A stretch of 49,206 nt of DNA from Gemmatimonas sp. (GTDB taxonomy: Bacteria; Krumholzibacteriota; Krumholzibacteriia; LZORAL124-64-63), in contig PNOJ01000008.1 of assembly GCA_013824755.1 (NCBI GenBank), positions 1 to 49,206 on the forward strand, written 5' to 3'. Under the pieces are notes generated by a model. It did not search any database. It saw only the letters and a list, made by a program, of their open reading frames with translations, and was not told the DNA's origin. The translations under genes and the position numbers were made by a program. Shown one piece after another: positions 1 through 9,809 of the stretch (the first letter of the stretch is position 1; each line of letters opens with the position of its first letter).

Positions 1-359
1 TCGCGACCCTCGATCTCCGTGCGGTGGATGTACCGCACGGCCACGCCGTCCTGCAGCAACAGGACCGAGGGGCTGCTCGGGGGCAGATGGTCGTAGCGAG
101 TGCGGACCTGGGAAGTGGCTTCGAGATCCATGCCGGCGAAGACCGTTCCGAGGTTGTCGGGCCGATCGGGGCCGGCCAAGAACAGGCCCAGCCCGGGGCG
201 GGCGCTACCCGCAGCGCAGCCGCAGACCGAGTTGATGAACAACAGGGAGGAACCAGGTCGCGCCAGGAAGGCGTCCACTTCAGTGGAGGTGACCAGCTCC
301 GTCATTTCCAGGCGCGTCAGTTCGGACCGCATGTGCTGAGTTATCAAGGGATCGTACAT
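1..359 (-). CDS. BrxA/BrxB (YphP/YqiW)-family bacilliredoxin, 3' end cut by window edge
   Basis: Reverse-strand translation from ATG at 359: MYDPLITQHMRSELTRLEMTELVTSTEVDAFLARPGSSLLFINSVCGCAAGSARPGLGL...; CGC motif; GGAGG RBS 6 nt upstream. Absent from the ORF track because it runs off the edge. Confidence 0.85.
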   Translation of the reverse strand, partial: MYDPLITQHMRSELTRLEMTELVTSTEVDAFLARPGSSLLFINSVCGCAAGSARPGLGLFLAGPDRPDNLGTVFAGMDLEATSQVRTRYDHLPPSSPSVLLLQDGVAVRYIHRTEIEGR

Positions 360-531
360 CTTCATCCTCCGGCAACATCGGGAAAGGGCGAGTCAGTGCT
401 GGTTGATTATGATACGTATATTCATTAACGAGCGCCACGAACCCGCCCTCGATCGGTCCCGACTTGAAATCCCGGCGCTTCCACCTATCCTTGGGGCGTG
501 TCGCGCGACCCGAACCCCCCGGAGGCACCCG

Positions 532-1326
532 TTGAAGACGACGACCCTGACGATCCTCGTGATCGCATTGTCCGTGGCCCTGATCGGCTGCGGCGAAAAG
601 AAGAGCGATTCGGCCGCCGCCTGGAACCAGAAGGCCGCGGCCGTGGCCACGGAGAATCCCAGCGGCGCCGCCCCGGCCGGGATGGCCGCCGGCGGCAACC
701 TCGGCGGCGAGGTGGCGGAGACCTTCAATTCCGGTGGCTACACCTACGTCCGCCTCAAGACGCCTGGCGGCGAGCTGTGGGCGGCCGGCCCCGAGGGCCC
801 GATGCAGGTCGGGCAGAAGGTCGAACTGCTGGGCGCCATGGCCATGCAGAACTTCCACGCCGCCAGCCTGAACCGCGACTTCGCGGAGATCTGGTTCGCG
901 GCGTCGTTCGCCGCGCCGGGCCAGGCCCCCGCCGGCGACATGCAGGCCGAGATCAAGAAGGCGCACGGCGGCGTGGCCGTCGGCAAGAGCGACGCCGATT
1001 TCAGCGGCCTGACGCCGCCGTCCGGCGGGCTGAAGGTCGCCGAGGTGAACACGCGCCGCACCGAGCTGGCGGGCATGACCGTGAAGGTGCGCGGCAAGGT
1101 CGTCAAGTCGCTGACCGGCATCATGGGCCGCAACTGGCTGCACGTGCAGGACGGCTCGGGCGACGGCGAGACCGCCGACCTGACGGTCACCACCGACGTC
1201 TCGGCGAAGGTCGGCGACACGGTCCTGATCGAGGGCGTGCTGACGGTCGACAAGGATTTCGGCAGCGGCTACTTCTACAAGGCGATCGTCGAGGACGCGA
1301 CGGTCCGCGTGGAGCAGTCCTCGTAG
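532..1326 (+). CDS. Predicted lipoprotein with C-terminal OB-fold (tRNA_anti-like) domain
   Basis: TTG start after GGAGG; signal with lipobox (LKTTTLTILVIALSVALIGCGEKK); OB-like C-terminus GMTVKVRGKVVKS...NWLHVQDGSG. Confidence 0.7.
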   Translation: MKTTTLTILVIALSVALIGCGEKKSDSAAAWNQKAAAVATENPSGAAPAGMAAGGNLGGEVAETFNSGGYTYVRLKTPGGELWAAGPEGPMQVGQKVELLGAMAMQNFHAASLNRDFAEIWFAASFAAPGQAPAGDMQAEIKKAHGGVAVGKSDADFSGLTPPSGGLKVAEVNTRRTELAGMTVKVRGKVVKSLTGIMGRNWLHVQDGSGDGETADLTVTTDVSAKVGDTVLIEGVLTVDKDFGSGYFYKAIVEDATVRVEQSS

Positions 1327-1348
1327 GGAGAGCCGTCACCGGCGTGGC

Positions 1349-1383
1349 GACGGACGGCGGCTGCGGTCGCCGTCCGTCTTTTT
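1349..1383 (+). terminator. Intrinsic terminator after lipoprotein gene
   Basis: GACGGACGGCG ... CGCCGTCCGTC perfect 11-bp stem followed by TTTTT. Confidence 0.85.
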
Positions 1384-1407
1384 CCGCCCGGGGGATCGGG
1401 AGCCGTG

Positions 1408-2589
1408 ATGAGCGAGCGCACCATCCTGCACGTGGACATGGACGCCTTCTTCGCGTCGGTGGAGGTGCTGGACGACCCGCGCCTGCGCGGCAAGCCGGTG
1501 ATCGTCGGCGGCACCCCCGAGGGACGCGGCGTGGTGTCGGCGGCCAGCTACGAAGCCCGACGTTTCGGCGTGCACAGCGCGATGAGCGCCGCCCGCGCGG
1601 TCCGGCTCTGCCCCCACGGCGTCTTCCTGCGCGGGCGCATGGAGCGCTACGCCGAGGTCTCGGGCTGGATCTTCGACGTCTTCCACGAGATCACCCCGCT
1701 GGTCGAGCCGCTGTCGGTGGACGAGGCCTTCCTGGACGTCGGCGGTTGCCGGCGCCTGCTCGGCGACGGTCCCGCCATCGGGCGTCTCGTGAAGCGGCGC
1801 CTCCTCGACGAGATCGGCCTGGTCGCGTCGGTGGGCGTGGCGCCGAACAAGTTCCTGGCCAAGCTGGCCAGCGACCTGGAGAAGCCGGACGGCTTTGTGG
1901 TGGTCGACCCCGCGCGCATCCTGGATTTCCTGGACCCGCTGCCGGTGGGCCGGATGTGGGGCGTGGGGGAGAAGTCCGCCGCCGTCCTCGAAGCGCTGGG
2001 CATCCGGACGCTGCGCGACCTGAGGCTCGCCGACCCGGTCCGCCTGGAGTCGCGCCTCGGCGCGGCGTTCACCCGTCACGTGCGCGAACTGGCGGCCGGC
2101 CGCGACGAGCGACCGGTGACGACCGACCGCGAAGCCCGCAGCATCGGCCACGAGGTCACCTTCGCCGAGGACATCGGCGAGCGCGAGGCGCTGCTGGAGG
2201 TGCTCGACCAGCTCGTGCACAAGGTGGCCCGCCGGCTGCGCCGCGCCGACAAGCTGGCGCGCACGGTGCAGCTCAAGGCCCGCTTCCCCGACTTCACGAC
2301 CGTCACCCGCGCCGAGACCTTGCCCGAACCCACCGACCGCACCGACGCGCTGCGCGACGCCGGCCGCCGCCTGTTCGACGGGCAGCTGGACCGGCGCGGC
2401 CGCCCCCTGCGCCTGATCGGCGTCTCGGGCCAGAACCTCGTCGACCGCGAGGCGAAGCCGCCCAGCCTCTTCCCGGATCCCGTCGCGGAGCGCAGCCGCA
2501 CCCTGGACGCGGTGATGGACCGGGCCGCCGACCGCTACGGCGGGAAGGCGATCACCCGCGGCCTGCCGCGCCGCAAGCCCGGCGCCTGA
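1408..2589 (+). CDS. dinB: DNA polymerase IV (Y-family)
   Basis: MSERTILHVDMDAFFASVEVLDDPRLRGKPVIVGG...; catalytic PLSVDEAFLDV motif. Confidence 0.93.
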   Translation: MSERTILHVDMDAFFASVEVLDDPRLRGKPVIVGGTPEGRGVVSAASYEARRFGVHSAMSAARAVRLCPHGVFLRGRMERYAEVSGWIFDVFHEITPLVEPLSVDEAFLDVGGCRRLLGDGPAIGRLVKRRLLDEIGLVASVGVAPNKFLAKLASDLEKPDGFVVVDPARILDFLDPLPVGRMWGVGEKSAAVLEALGIRTLRDLRLADPVRLESRLGAAFTRHVRELAAGRDERPVTTDREARSIGHEVTFAEDIGEREALLEVLDQLVHKVARRLRRADKLARTVQLKARFPDFTTVTRAETLPEPTDRTDALRDAGRRLFDGQLDRRGRPLRLIGVSGQNLVDREAKPPSLFPDPVAERSRTLDAVMDRAADRYGGKAITRGLPRRKPGA

Positions 2590-2662
2590 ACCGGCAGTCG
2601 CACCTTGCGGGTCCGGGTCGCATCTGCGATCCTGCCCGGGGCCCGCGAACGGAAGGACGTCC

Positions 2663-3157
2663 ATGCGCAGGACCGTCGTCGGAGTCATGGGCGGCTGCAC
2701 CGTGCCACCCGCCACGCTGGAGCACGCCCGCGAACTGGGCCGCCTCATCGCCGCCGAGGGCTGGGTGCTGCTCAACGGGGGCCGGCCCACCGGGGTGATG
2801 GACGCCTCGGCCCGCGGCGCCCGCGAGGCCGGCGGCCTGACCGTGGGCGTGCTGTTCGACGACGACCCGGCCGCGGCCAGCGAGCACCTGGACATCGTCA
2901 TCCCGACCGGCATGGGCGCCGGCCGCAACATCATCAACGTGCTGGGCAGCGACGCGATCATCGCCTGCCGCGGCAACGGCGGCACCTTGAGCGAGGTCGC
3001 CATGGCCCTGCGCTTCGGCAAGCGGGTCGTGCTGCTGGATTTCGACCCGGGCAGCCGGTTCCTCGACCAGTGCGGCGACGGGCGCTGGAGCCTGGCCGCG
3101 ACCCCCGCCGAAGCGGTGTCCCAGGTCAAGGCCTGGCTCACCCGGCCGAAGGACTGA
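2663..3157 (+). CDS. TIGR00725/LOG-like (SLOG-type Rossmann) protein
   Basis: MRRTVVGVMGGCTVPP...GRPTGVMDASARGA...GTGMGAGRNIINVLGSDAIIACRGNGGTLSEVAMAL pattern. Confidence 0.7.
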   Translation: MRRTVVGVMGGCTVPPATLEHARELGRLIAAEGWVLLNGGRPTGVMDASARGAREAGGLTVGVLFDDDPAAASEHLDIVIPTGMGAGRNIINVLGSDAIIACRGNGGTLSEVAMALRFGKRVVLLDFDPGSRFLDQCGDGRWSLAATPAEAVSQVKAWLTRPKD

Positions 3158-3160
3158 ACC

Positions 3161-5179
3161 ATGTGTGGCATTTGCGGAGCAGTGGCGCTGGAGGGGCGAC
3201 TCGACGTCCCGGAAGGCGCGACCGAGCGGATGATCGGCGTGATGCGCCACCGCGGGCCCGACGAGTTCGGGGCCTGGCGCGACGACCACGTCCTGCTCGG
3301 CCACGCCCGCCTGAGCATCATCGACCTGGCGACCGGCCAGCAACCGATGGGCGACGCCGCGGGCCGCCTCTGGCTGACCTTCAACGGCGAGATCTTCAAC
3401 TACGTCGAGCTGCGAGAAGAGCTGCGAGCGCACGGGCACGTCTTCCGGACCGCTTCGGACACCGAAGTGCTCCTGGAGGCCTACCGTCGCTGGGGCGACG
3501 CCTGCGTCGAGCGCTTCGTGGGCCAGTTCGCCTTCGCGCTCTGGGACGGCGAGCGGCGCCGGCTGCTGCTGGCCCGCGACCGCTTCGGCATCCGGCCCCT
3601 GTTCTGGACCGCGCGCGACGGCGTCCTGCTGTTCGCCTCGGAGATCAAGGCCCTCGGCGCCTGGGACGCCGAGGCCCCGCTGCTGGACCCGGGCGCGTTG
3701 AGCGAGGTCTTCACCTACTGGGTGAACATCCCCCCGGCGACGCCCTTCCGCGGGGTCTGGCAGCTCCCGGCCGGCCACACGGCGACCCTCGAACTGGGCG
3801 AGGGCGGCAACACCCGCCCCGAGCTGCGCCCGCGCCGCTACTGGCACCCCACGTTCCTGCCCGCCCGCGAAGACCACCGCTTCGTGGCCCGCGACGAGCT
3901 GCCGGGCATGGCGCGCCGGATCCGCGATCTGCTGGCCGACGCGGCGGTCATCCGCCTGCGGGCCGACGTGCCGGTCGGCGCCTACCTGTCCGGCGGTCTG
4001 GACTCCTCGGCGACCGCGGCGCTCATCCAGCACACCACGCAGCGGCGGATGAAGACCTTCTCGGTGGGCTTCAAGGACGCGGCCTACGACGAGACGCGCT
4101 GGCAGACGATGATGGCCACGCACCTGGGCACCGACCACGAGTCGATCAGCGTCGGCGACGCCGAGATCGCCGGCGCCTTCGAGCGCGTGGTGTGGTTGAG
4201 CGAGACGCCGCTGCTGCGCACCGCGCCGGCGCCGCTGCACGCGCTGTCCGGCCTGGTCCGCTCCCAGGGATACAAGGTCGTGCTCACCGGCGAGGGGGCC
4301 GACGAGGTCTTTTGCGGCTACAACATCCTGCGCGAGGCCAAGGTGCGCGCCTTCTGGGCGCGCGACCCCCGCTCGCACCGTCGCCCGCTGCTGCTGACGA
4401 AGCTCTACCCCTACCTGCAGCAGTCGCCGCCCGGGTTCCTGGCCCAGTTCTACGGGACGGGGCTGGAGGAGGCGGCGTCCGATCCCTACTTCTCGCACCG
4501 GCCGCGCTGGCGCAACACCGGCACGATCGGCGCCTTCCTCGCGGCCGACATCCAGGAGGCGGCCTTGGCCCGGGACAGCGAGGAGCGTCTGGGCGCCTCG
4601 TTGCCCGCCGAGTTCCGCGTCTGGGGGCCGGTCGCCCGCGCGCAGTACCTGGAGATGACCCTGTTCATGTCGGGCTACCTGCTCTCCTCGCAGGGCGACC
4701 GCATGCTGATGGGGAACACGGTCGAGGGGCGCTTCCCGTTCCTGGACCATCGCCTGGCCGAGCTGGCGGGCACGCTGCCGGCCAGCGCCAAGCTGGCGAG
4801 CCTGAAGGAAAAGGCTTTACTGAAGCTGGCGGTGGCCGATCTGCTGCCTGCGGCCATCATCGAGCGGCCCAAGCAGCCCTACCGCGCCCCGGACAGCGCC
4901 AGCTTCTTCGTGGGGCCGGGCGCCGACCTGGTGCGCGACGCGTTCGACACCGAGGCGCTGCTCGAGACCGGACTGATCGACCCGCAGCGCATCGCGGGCC
5001 TGCTGCGCAAGTGGCAGGCCGGCAAGCTGACCAGCGCGCGCGACAACATGGCGTTCGTGGGGCTGCTCAGCCTGCAGCTGCTGGCCCGGCAGTTCGGGCC
5101 CGGATTCGCGCCACGTGTCCACCAGGACGCGCTGCGCCCCGAAGAAGTGAGTTGGCGCGGCGGCGGGACCGCCGCCTGA
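3161..5179 (+). CDS. asnB: Asparagine synthase (glutamine-hydrolysing)-type amidotransferase
   Basis: MCGICGAVAL N-terminal Cys nucleophile; RHRGPDEFG; VPVGAYLSGGLDSSATAAL PP-loop. Confidence 0.9.
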   Translation: MCGICGAVALEGRLDVPEGATERMIGVMRHRGPDEFGAWRDDHVLLGHARLSIIDLATGQQPMGDAAGRLWLTFNGEIFNYVELREELRAHGHVFRTASDTEVLLEAYRRWGDACVERFVGQFAFALWDGERRRLLLARDRFGIRPLFWTARDGVLLFASEIKALGAWDAEAPLLDPGALSEVFTYWVNIPPATPFRGVWQLPAGHTATLELGEGGNTRPELRPRRYWHPTFLPAREDHRFVARDELPGMARRIRDLLADAAVIRLRADVPVGAYLSGGLDSSATAALIQHTTQRRMKTFSVGFKDAAYDETRWQTMMATHLGTDHESISVGDAEIAGAFERVVWLSETPLLRTAPAPLHALSGLVRSQGYKVVLTGEGADEVFCGYNILREAKVRAFWARDPRSHRRPLLLTKLYPYLQQSPPGFLAQFYGTGLEEAASDPYFSHRPRWRNTGTIGAFLAADIQEAALARDSEERLGASLPAEFRVWGPVARAQYLEMTLFMSGYLLSSQGDRMLMGNTVEGRFPFLDHRLAELAGTLPASAKLASLKEKALLKLAVADLLPAAIIERPKQPYRAPDSASFFVGPGADLVRDAFDTEALLETGLIDPQRIAGLLRKWQAGKLTSARDNMAFVGLLSLQLLARQFGPGFAPRVHQDALRPEEVSWRGGGTAA

Positions 5180-5206
5180 ACACCGGTACAGCGAGGGAGA
5201 CGACGG

Positions 5207-5452
5207 ATGGAATTGCGGCAGCAGATTCGCGGCTTCGTGGTGGAGAATTTCCTGTTCGGTGACGGCGTCCCGCTCAAGGACGACCAGATGTCGCTGCTGG
5301 ACAACGGCATCATGGACTCGGTCGGCGTGATGGAACTCGTCGCCTTCCTCGAGGGCGATCTGGGCCTGGGCATCGAGGACCAGGAGCTCGTGCCGGAAAA
5401 CCTCGACTCGATCGACAACCTCGTCGGCTTCGTCACGCGCAAGCGGGGGTAG
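5207..5452 (+). CDS. Acyl carrier protein
   Basis: 81 aa, acidic, phosphopantetheine site LLDNGIMDSVGVMELVAFLE (DSxGxxEL). Confidence 0.85.
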   Translation: MELRQQIRGFVVENFLFGDGVPLKDDQMSLLDNGIMDSVGVMELVAFLEGDLGLGIEDQELVPENLDSIDNLVGFVTRKRG

Positions 5453-5456
5453 GACC

Positions 5457-6992
5457 GTGACCGTCCACGGTATGCTGCTGGAGACCGCGGCCCGCCGGCC
5501 GGACGCCGTCGCGCTCGCCCACGGCGAGCGCCACGTCTCCTACGCGACCGTCGCCGACGAGGCCGGCCGCATCGCCCGCTTCCTGCGCGAGCGCGGCGTG
5601 CGCCGCGGCGACCGCGTGGCCGTGCTGGTCGAGAACTCCCCCGAGTACGTGGCCGCCTTCTTCGGCATCCTGCAGGCCGGCGCCTGCTGCGTGGCCCTCA
5701 ACCATGCGAACAAGGAAGAGACCCACCGGGCGCTGCTGCGCGACAGCGGCGCCGTCGCCCTCTGGACGCGCGCCCGCGAGGCGCGCGCCCTGCCCGAGAT
5801 CGTCGAGGGTTGCCCCGACCTGCGCTTCGCGGTGGTCGACCGCGCCAACCCCGTCTGGCGGCTGCCCGCGGGCCTGGACCTGCACCGCGCCGACGAGGCA
5901 GCCGGGCTCGCGCCCCTCGACGGCGCCGGCGAGGCCGGTCCCGAAGACCTCGCGGCGATCCTCTACACCAGCGGCTCGACCGGCACGCCCCGCGGCGTCA
6001 CCCTGACGCACGGCAACCTCACGGCGAACACCGGGCAGATCCTGGCCTACCTGAAGCTGGGGCCCGACGACAGCGTCTGCTGCGTGCTGCCCTTCCACTA
6101 CAGCTTCGGCAACTCGCTCCTGCTGACCCACGTGCGCTGCGGCGGCCGCACGGTCATCGACAACCGCTTCGCCTTCCCGCAGCAGGTGCTCGAGACCCTG
6201 GCGCGGGAGCGCTGCACCGGTTTCTCCGGCGTGCCCAGCCACTACGCGATCCTCTGCGCGCGGACCGACTTCCTCGAGCGCCCGCACCCGGACCTGCGCT
6301 ACATCACGCAGGCCGGCGGCGCCATGGCCCCCGATCTCGTGCGGCGCATCCGCGGGGCCCTGCCCGACCGGATCGCGGTCTACATCATGTACGGACAGAC
6401 CGAGGCCTCCGCGCGCCTGTCGTGGGTGCCGCCGGAGCGGCTGCACGAGAAGTTCGGCTCGATCGGCAGGGGCATCCCCGGCGTCTCGCTGACCGTGCGG
6501 CGCCCCGACGGCAGCGAGTGCGACGTGGGCGAGCAGGGGGAGATCGTGGCCGCCGGCCCCAACATCATGCGCGGCTACTGGAACGCCCCGCAGGAGACCG
6601 CCGAGGTGCTCTTCCCCGACGGGTTGCACACCGGCGACCTGGCCTACCGCGACGCGGAAGGCTTCATCTTCATCGTCGACCGCGTGAAGAACATGATCAA
6701 GGCGGGCGCGAACCGGGTCAGTTCGAAGGAAGTCGAGGAGACGCTGCTGCAGCGGCCCGAGGTGGTCGAGGCCTGCGTGATCGGCGTGCCGGACGCGCTG
6801 CTGGGCGAAGCCATCGAGGCCTGGATCGTGCCGGCCGAGGCCGCTTCCTTCGACGAGCAGGCCCTGCTGCGCCACTGCGCCTCGAAACTCGCCAACTTCA
6901 AGGTCCCACGCCGGTTGCACCACGTCGACGCCTTGCCCAAGAACTCCTCGGGCAAGGTCCTGAAGGCGGCGCTGCGAGACTCGCTGGCCTGA
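5457..6992 (+). CDS. AMP-dependent acyl-CoA/acyl-ACP ligase
   Basis: YTSGSTGTPRGVTLTHGNL; YGQTEAS; HTGDLAYRDAEGFIFIVDRVKNMIKAGANRVSSKEVEE; KNSSGKVLK. Confidence 0.9.
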   Translation: MTVHGMLLETAARRPDAVALAHGERHVSYATVADEAGRIARFLRERGVRRGDRVAVLVENSPEYVAAFFGILQAGACCVALNHANKEETHRALLRDSGAVALWTRAREARALPEIVEGCPDLRFAVVDRANPVWRLPAGLDLHRADEAAGLAPLDGAGEAGPEDLAAILYTSGSTGTPRGVTLTHGNLTANTGQILAYLKLGPDDSVCCVLPFHYSFGNSLLLTHVRCGGRTVIDNRFAFPQQVLETLARERCTGFSGVPSHYAILCARTDFLERPHPDLRYITQAGGAMAPDLVRRIRGALPDRIAVYIMYGQTEASARLSWVPPERLHEKFGSIGRGIPGVSLTVRRPDGSECDVGEQGEIVAAGPNIMRGYWNAPQETAEVLFPDGLHTGDLAYRDAEGFIFIVDRVKNMIKAGANRVSSKEVEETLLQRPEVVEACVIGVPDALLGEAIEAWIVPAEAASFDEQALLRHCASKLANFKVPRRLHHVDALPKNSSGKVLKAALRDSLA

Positions 6993-7151
6993 TTCCGGAC
7001 CGCCACCCCATGTTCGGATAACGCAAAAAATATTGTTGCCGCTAAATCACACTAAATATATGGTGGTTGTATGAATTGCACAATGAATGCAATGGCGACA
7101 TGGATGGATCCGTCGCCTGCCTGATGTGGTTGTTCGCGAGGGGGGCTGGAC

Positions 7152-7766
7152 ATGAAACTCGATCACAGACCTTCGATGATCATCCTGCTGCTGATGCTCG
7201 GCCTCGCCTTGGCGATGCCGGGCGGCGCCGCGGCCCAGTGTGACTGCGTCTCCGGCAACATCGGCGCGGCGCCGAACACCGGCGACCCGGCGCTGGGAAC
7301 CTGGAAGTACACGATCGATCTGTGCTGGAGCAGCGCCCGCGGCTTGAGCCATTGGGACCTGTGGATCGAAGATCTGACGAACTGCACGTGCACGGACCTG
7401 CAGAGCGCCATCGTCTTCGGCAGCGAGATCGGGACCACCACGAGCGAGGACGGCTGCGTCACCCACTACTCCCGCGAGTGGCGTTGCTCGGGAGAACCGT
7501 CCATCGACGTGCCGGGCATCCTCATCAAGTTCGAGCCCGCGAGCGGGTGCGAGCCCGGCCACTCCGGCACGGGCGTGTTCTACTTCTACTCGAACTTGAC
7601 CCCGACCCCCATATCTACCGAGAACCCCCCGTACGGGTTCGTGATCAACAAGAACGGCAACGGTTTCTGCAACGGCTCGTTGTCGGGGGTTTTCCCGGGC
7701 ATCCCCTGCGATCCCGTCCCGATGCAGGACGGCAGCTGGGGCGCGGTGAAAGCCAACTACCGCTGA
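7152..7766 (+). CDS. Predicted secreted protein with C-terminal SWGAVKANYR tag
   Basis: N-terminal hydrophobic signal MIILLLMLGLALAMPGGAAAQ; Cys-rich body; ends SWGAVKANYR-stop. Confidence 0.75.
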   Translation: MKLDHRPSMIILLLMLGLALAMPGGAAAQCDCVSGNIGAAPNTGDPALGTWKYTIDLCWSSARGLSHWDLWIEDLTNCTCTDLQSAIVFGSEIGTTTSEDGCVTHYSREWRCSGEPSIDVPGILIKFEPASGCEPGHSGTGVFYFYSNLTPTPISTENPPYGFVINKNGNGFCNGSLSGVFPGIPCDPVPMQDGSWGAVKANYR

Positions 7767-7785
7767 CAAGGTGCAACAACGTCGA

Positions 7786-7812
7786 GAGCCGCCTCCCTCG
7801 GGGAGGCGGCTC
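7786..7812. terminator. Perfect 12-bp hairpin between convergent genes
   Basis: GAGCCGCCTCCC-TCG-GGGAGGCGGCTC. Lies between the stop of 7152-7766 and the convergent CDS at 7839-8645. Confidence 0.75.
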
Positions 7813-7838
7813 CTCGTTGTTCGCCGTTCGTGCCGACG

Positions 7839-8645
7839 TCAGTCCTCGTCTTCGCTCCCGGGGATCCCGAAGTCGGGCTCGTCGCCGTCCAGGCCGGCCA
7901 TCAGTCCGGCCGTGGTCTCGCGCGAGTCCCAGCACTGCTGCTGCGCCTCGTACTCCAGCGACAGCATCGTGGTCAGGTCGAACTCGCCGGACTGCTGCAC
8001 CGCCAGCTTGCTCAGGCGCAGCGCCGGCTGGGGGATGCCCGCCAGGCGGCGGCAGTAGGCCTCGACTTCCTGCTCGAATTCCTGGGGCGTGAAGACGCGG
8101 TCCAGCAGGCCCAGGCGCGACGCTTCGTCGGCGGACAGCGTGCGTCCCGACCACAGGATGTCCAGGGCCCGGTTGGGTCCGACCGCGCGCGGCAGCGTCG
8201 AAGTCAGCCCCCAGTCCGGCAGCAGGCCCAGGCGCAGGTCCTGGGTGGTGAAGGTGGCCGTGGCGGCGGCCAGGCGCACGTCGGCGGCCATGATCAGCCC
8301 GAATCCGCTGTCGCGCACGTCGCCCGCCACCGCGGCGACGATCGGCTTGCCGAGTTCCTGCATCAGCGTCACGACGCGGCGGATGGTGTCGAGGTCGGCG
8401 GCCACGGCCCCCATGCCGGCGTCGCCGGCCTGCGCCTCGGCGGCCGCGCGCAGGTCCATGGCGGTGTCGAAGGGCCCGCCGGCGTCCGTCAGCAGGACCA
8501 CGCGGGCGGCGCGATCCTCCTGCAGGCGCAGCAGGGCGTCGACGAGCTCGTCGCCGAGGTCCTGCAGCGAGGGTGCGGACGGCCCGAGCAGCGTCAGGGT
8601 CGCGACGCCGTCGCGGACCTCGCAGTCGAAGAAATCGTAGCTCAT
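7839..8645 (-). CDS. Enoyl-CoA hydratase/isomerase family protein
   Basis: MSYDFFDCEVRDGVATLTLLGPS...GKPIVAAVAGDVRDSGFGLIMAADVRLAAATATFTTQDLRLGLLPDWG crotonase signature. Confidence 0.85.
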   Translation of the reverse strand: MSYDFFDCEVRDGVATLTLLGPSAPSLQDLGDELVDALLRLQEDRAARVVLLTDAGGPFDTAMDLRAAAEAQAGDAGMGAVAADLDTIRRVVTLMQELGKPIVAAVAGDVRDSGFGLIMAADVRLAAATATFTTQDLRLGLLPDWGLTSTLPRAVGPNRALDILWSGRTLSADEASRLGLLDRVFTPQEFEQEVEAYCRRLAGIPQPALRLSKLAVQQSGEFDLTTMLSLEYEAQQQCWDSRETTAGLMAGLDGDEPDFGIPGSEDED

Positions 8646-8843
8646 GACCCTCCCGTTGGTGACCGCCGCAGCGTGCGGGCCGCGCGGTGCGGCGCGGCCG
8701 CGAGGACGACGATAGGGGCCGGCCGCCACGGTGTCAACGCAGCCGCCGTCGGGTGCGGTCGCGACAGGTCTGGACAGGCGCGGCGGTGGCGGGTATCCTC
8801 CCGGGGCTTCGCACCCGGAAGACTCCAGAGAGGACAACTCGGC

Positions 8844-9752
8844 ATGAAGGTGTTCCTGACCGGCGGTACGGGCCTGGTGGGGCGGGCGGTCGTCCGCGCG
8901 CTGATCGAACGCGGCGACGAGGTCGTGTGCGTCACCCGCGACCGCAAGCGGGCGCTGTCGCGCCTGTCGCGTCCGGTGGAGATCGTCGAGGGGGACCCGA
9001 CCTTCCCGGGCGATTGGCAGCGGGCGCTGGGCGAATGCGACGCGGTCGTCAACCTGGCCGGCGAGCCCGTCGCCGCCAAGCGCTGGACCCGCAAGCGCAA
9101 GGCGCTGCTGCGCCGTTCCCGTCTCGAATGCACGCGCAACGTGGCGGCGGCGGTCAACGCGAGCGAGCGGGTGCGCGTGCTGGTCAGCGCGTCGGCCGTC
9201 GGCTACTACGGCGACGGCGGCGCCGAGCCCCTGTACGAGGAGAACGAGGGCGGGCGCGATTTCCTGGGCCGGCTGGCCCACGAGTGGGAGGGCTGCGCCC
9301 TGGAAGCCGACAACGGACGCGCCCGCGTGGCGCTGCTGCGCATCGGCCTGGTGCTCGACCGCGAAGACGGGGCCCTGCCGCGCCTGGTCCTGCCCTACCG
9401 GTTCGGCCTGGGCGGCCCGCTCGGCGACGGCCGCGCCTACGTGCCCTGGATCCACCGGCACGACCTCGTCCGCGCCATCCTGCACATCCTGGACCGCGAC
9501 GCGATCGCCGGTCCCGTCAACGCGGTGGTGCCCGACCCGCCGACCCGCCGCGAGTTCGCCCGGACGCTGGGTCGGGTGCTGGGCCGCCCGAGCGGCTTCA
9601 CGACCCCCGGCTTCGTGCTGGGCCTGGTGTTGGGGGAGATGTCGTCCATGCTGCTGCAGAGCTGCCGCGCCGTGCCCAAGGTGTTGCGCGCCAACGAATT
9701 CCAATTTGAGTACCGGGAGTTGGAACCGGCGTTGCGGCACCTGTTGTCCTGA
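8844..9752 (+). CDS. TIGR01777-family NAD(P)-dependent epimerase
   Basis: MKVFLTGGTGLVGRAVVRALIERGDEV; VVNLAGEPVAAKRWT; SASAVGYYG. Confidence 0.88.
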   Translation: MKVFLTGGTGLVGRAVVRALIERGDEVVCVTRDRKRALSRLSRPVEIVEGDPTFPGDWQRALGECDAVVNLAGEPVAAKRWTRKRKALLRRSRLECTRNVAAAVNASERVRVLVSASAVGYYGDGGAEPLYEENEGGRDFLGRLAHEWEGCALEADNGRARVALLRIGLVLDREDGALPRLVLPYRFGLGGPLGDGRAYVPWIHRHDLVRAILHILDRDAIAGPVNAVVPDPPTRREFARTLGRVLGRPSGFTTPGFVLGLVLGEMSSMLLQSCRAVPKVLRANEFQFEYRELEPALRHLLS

Positions 9753-9809
9753 AGCCGACCGCTGGTGTACGATGGTGGACCCGGTCACGCACGCAAGGGA
9801 GGAACTGGG

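Noticed and set aside
1336-4750. Long antisense ORFs (e.g. 1336-3399 -, 2552-4750 -, 12366-15710 - upstream part, 32315-35131 -, 42972-46577 -)
   Set aside because: Low-complexity Ala/Arg/Gly/His/Val-rich translations lying opposite well-supported CDSs; an expected artefact of high GC, with no family motifs.
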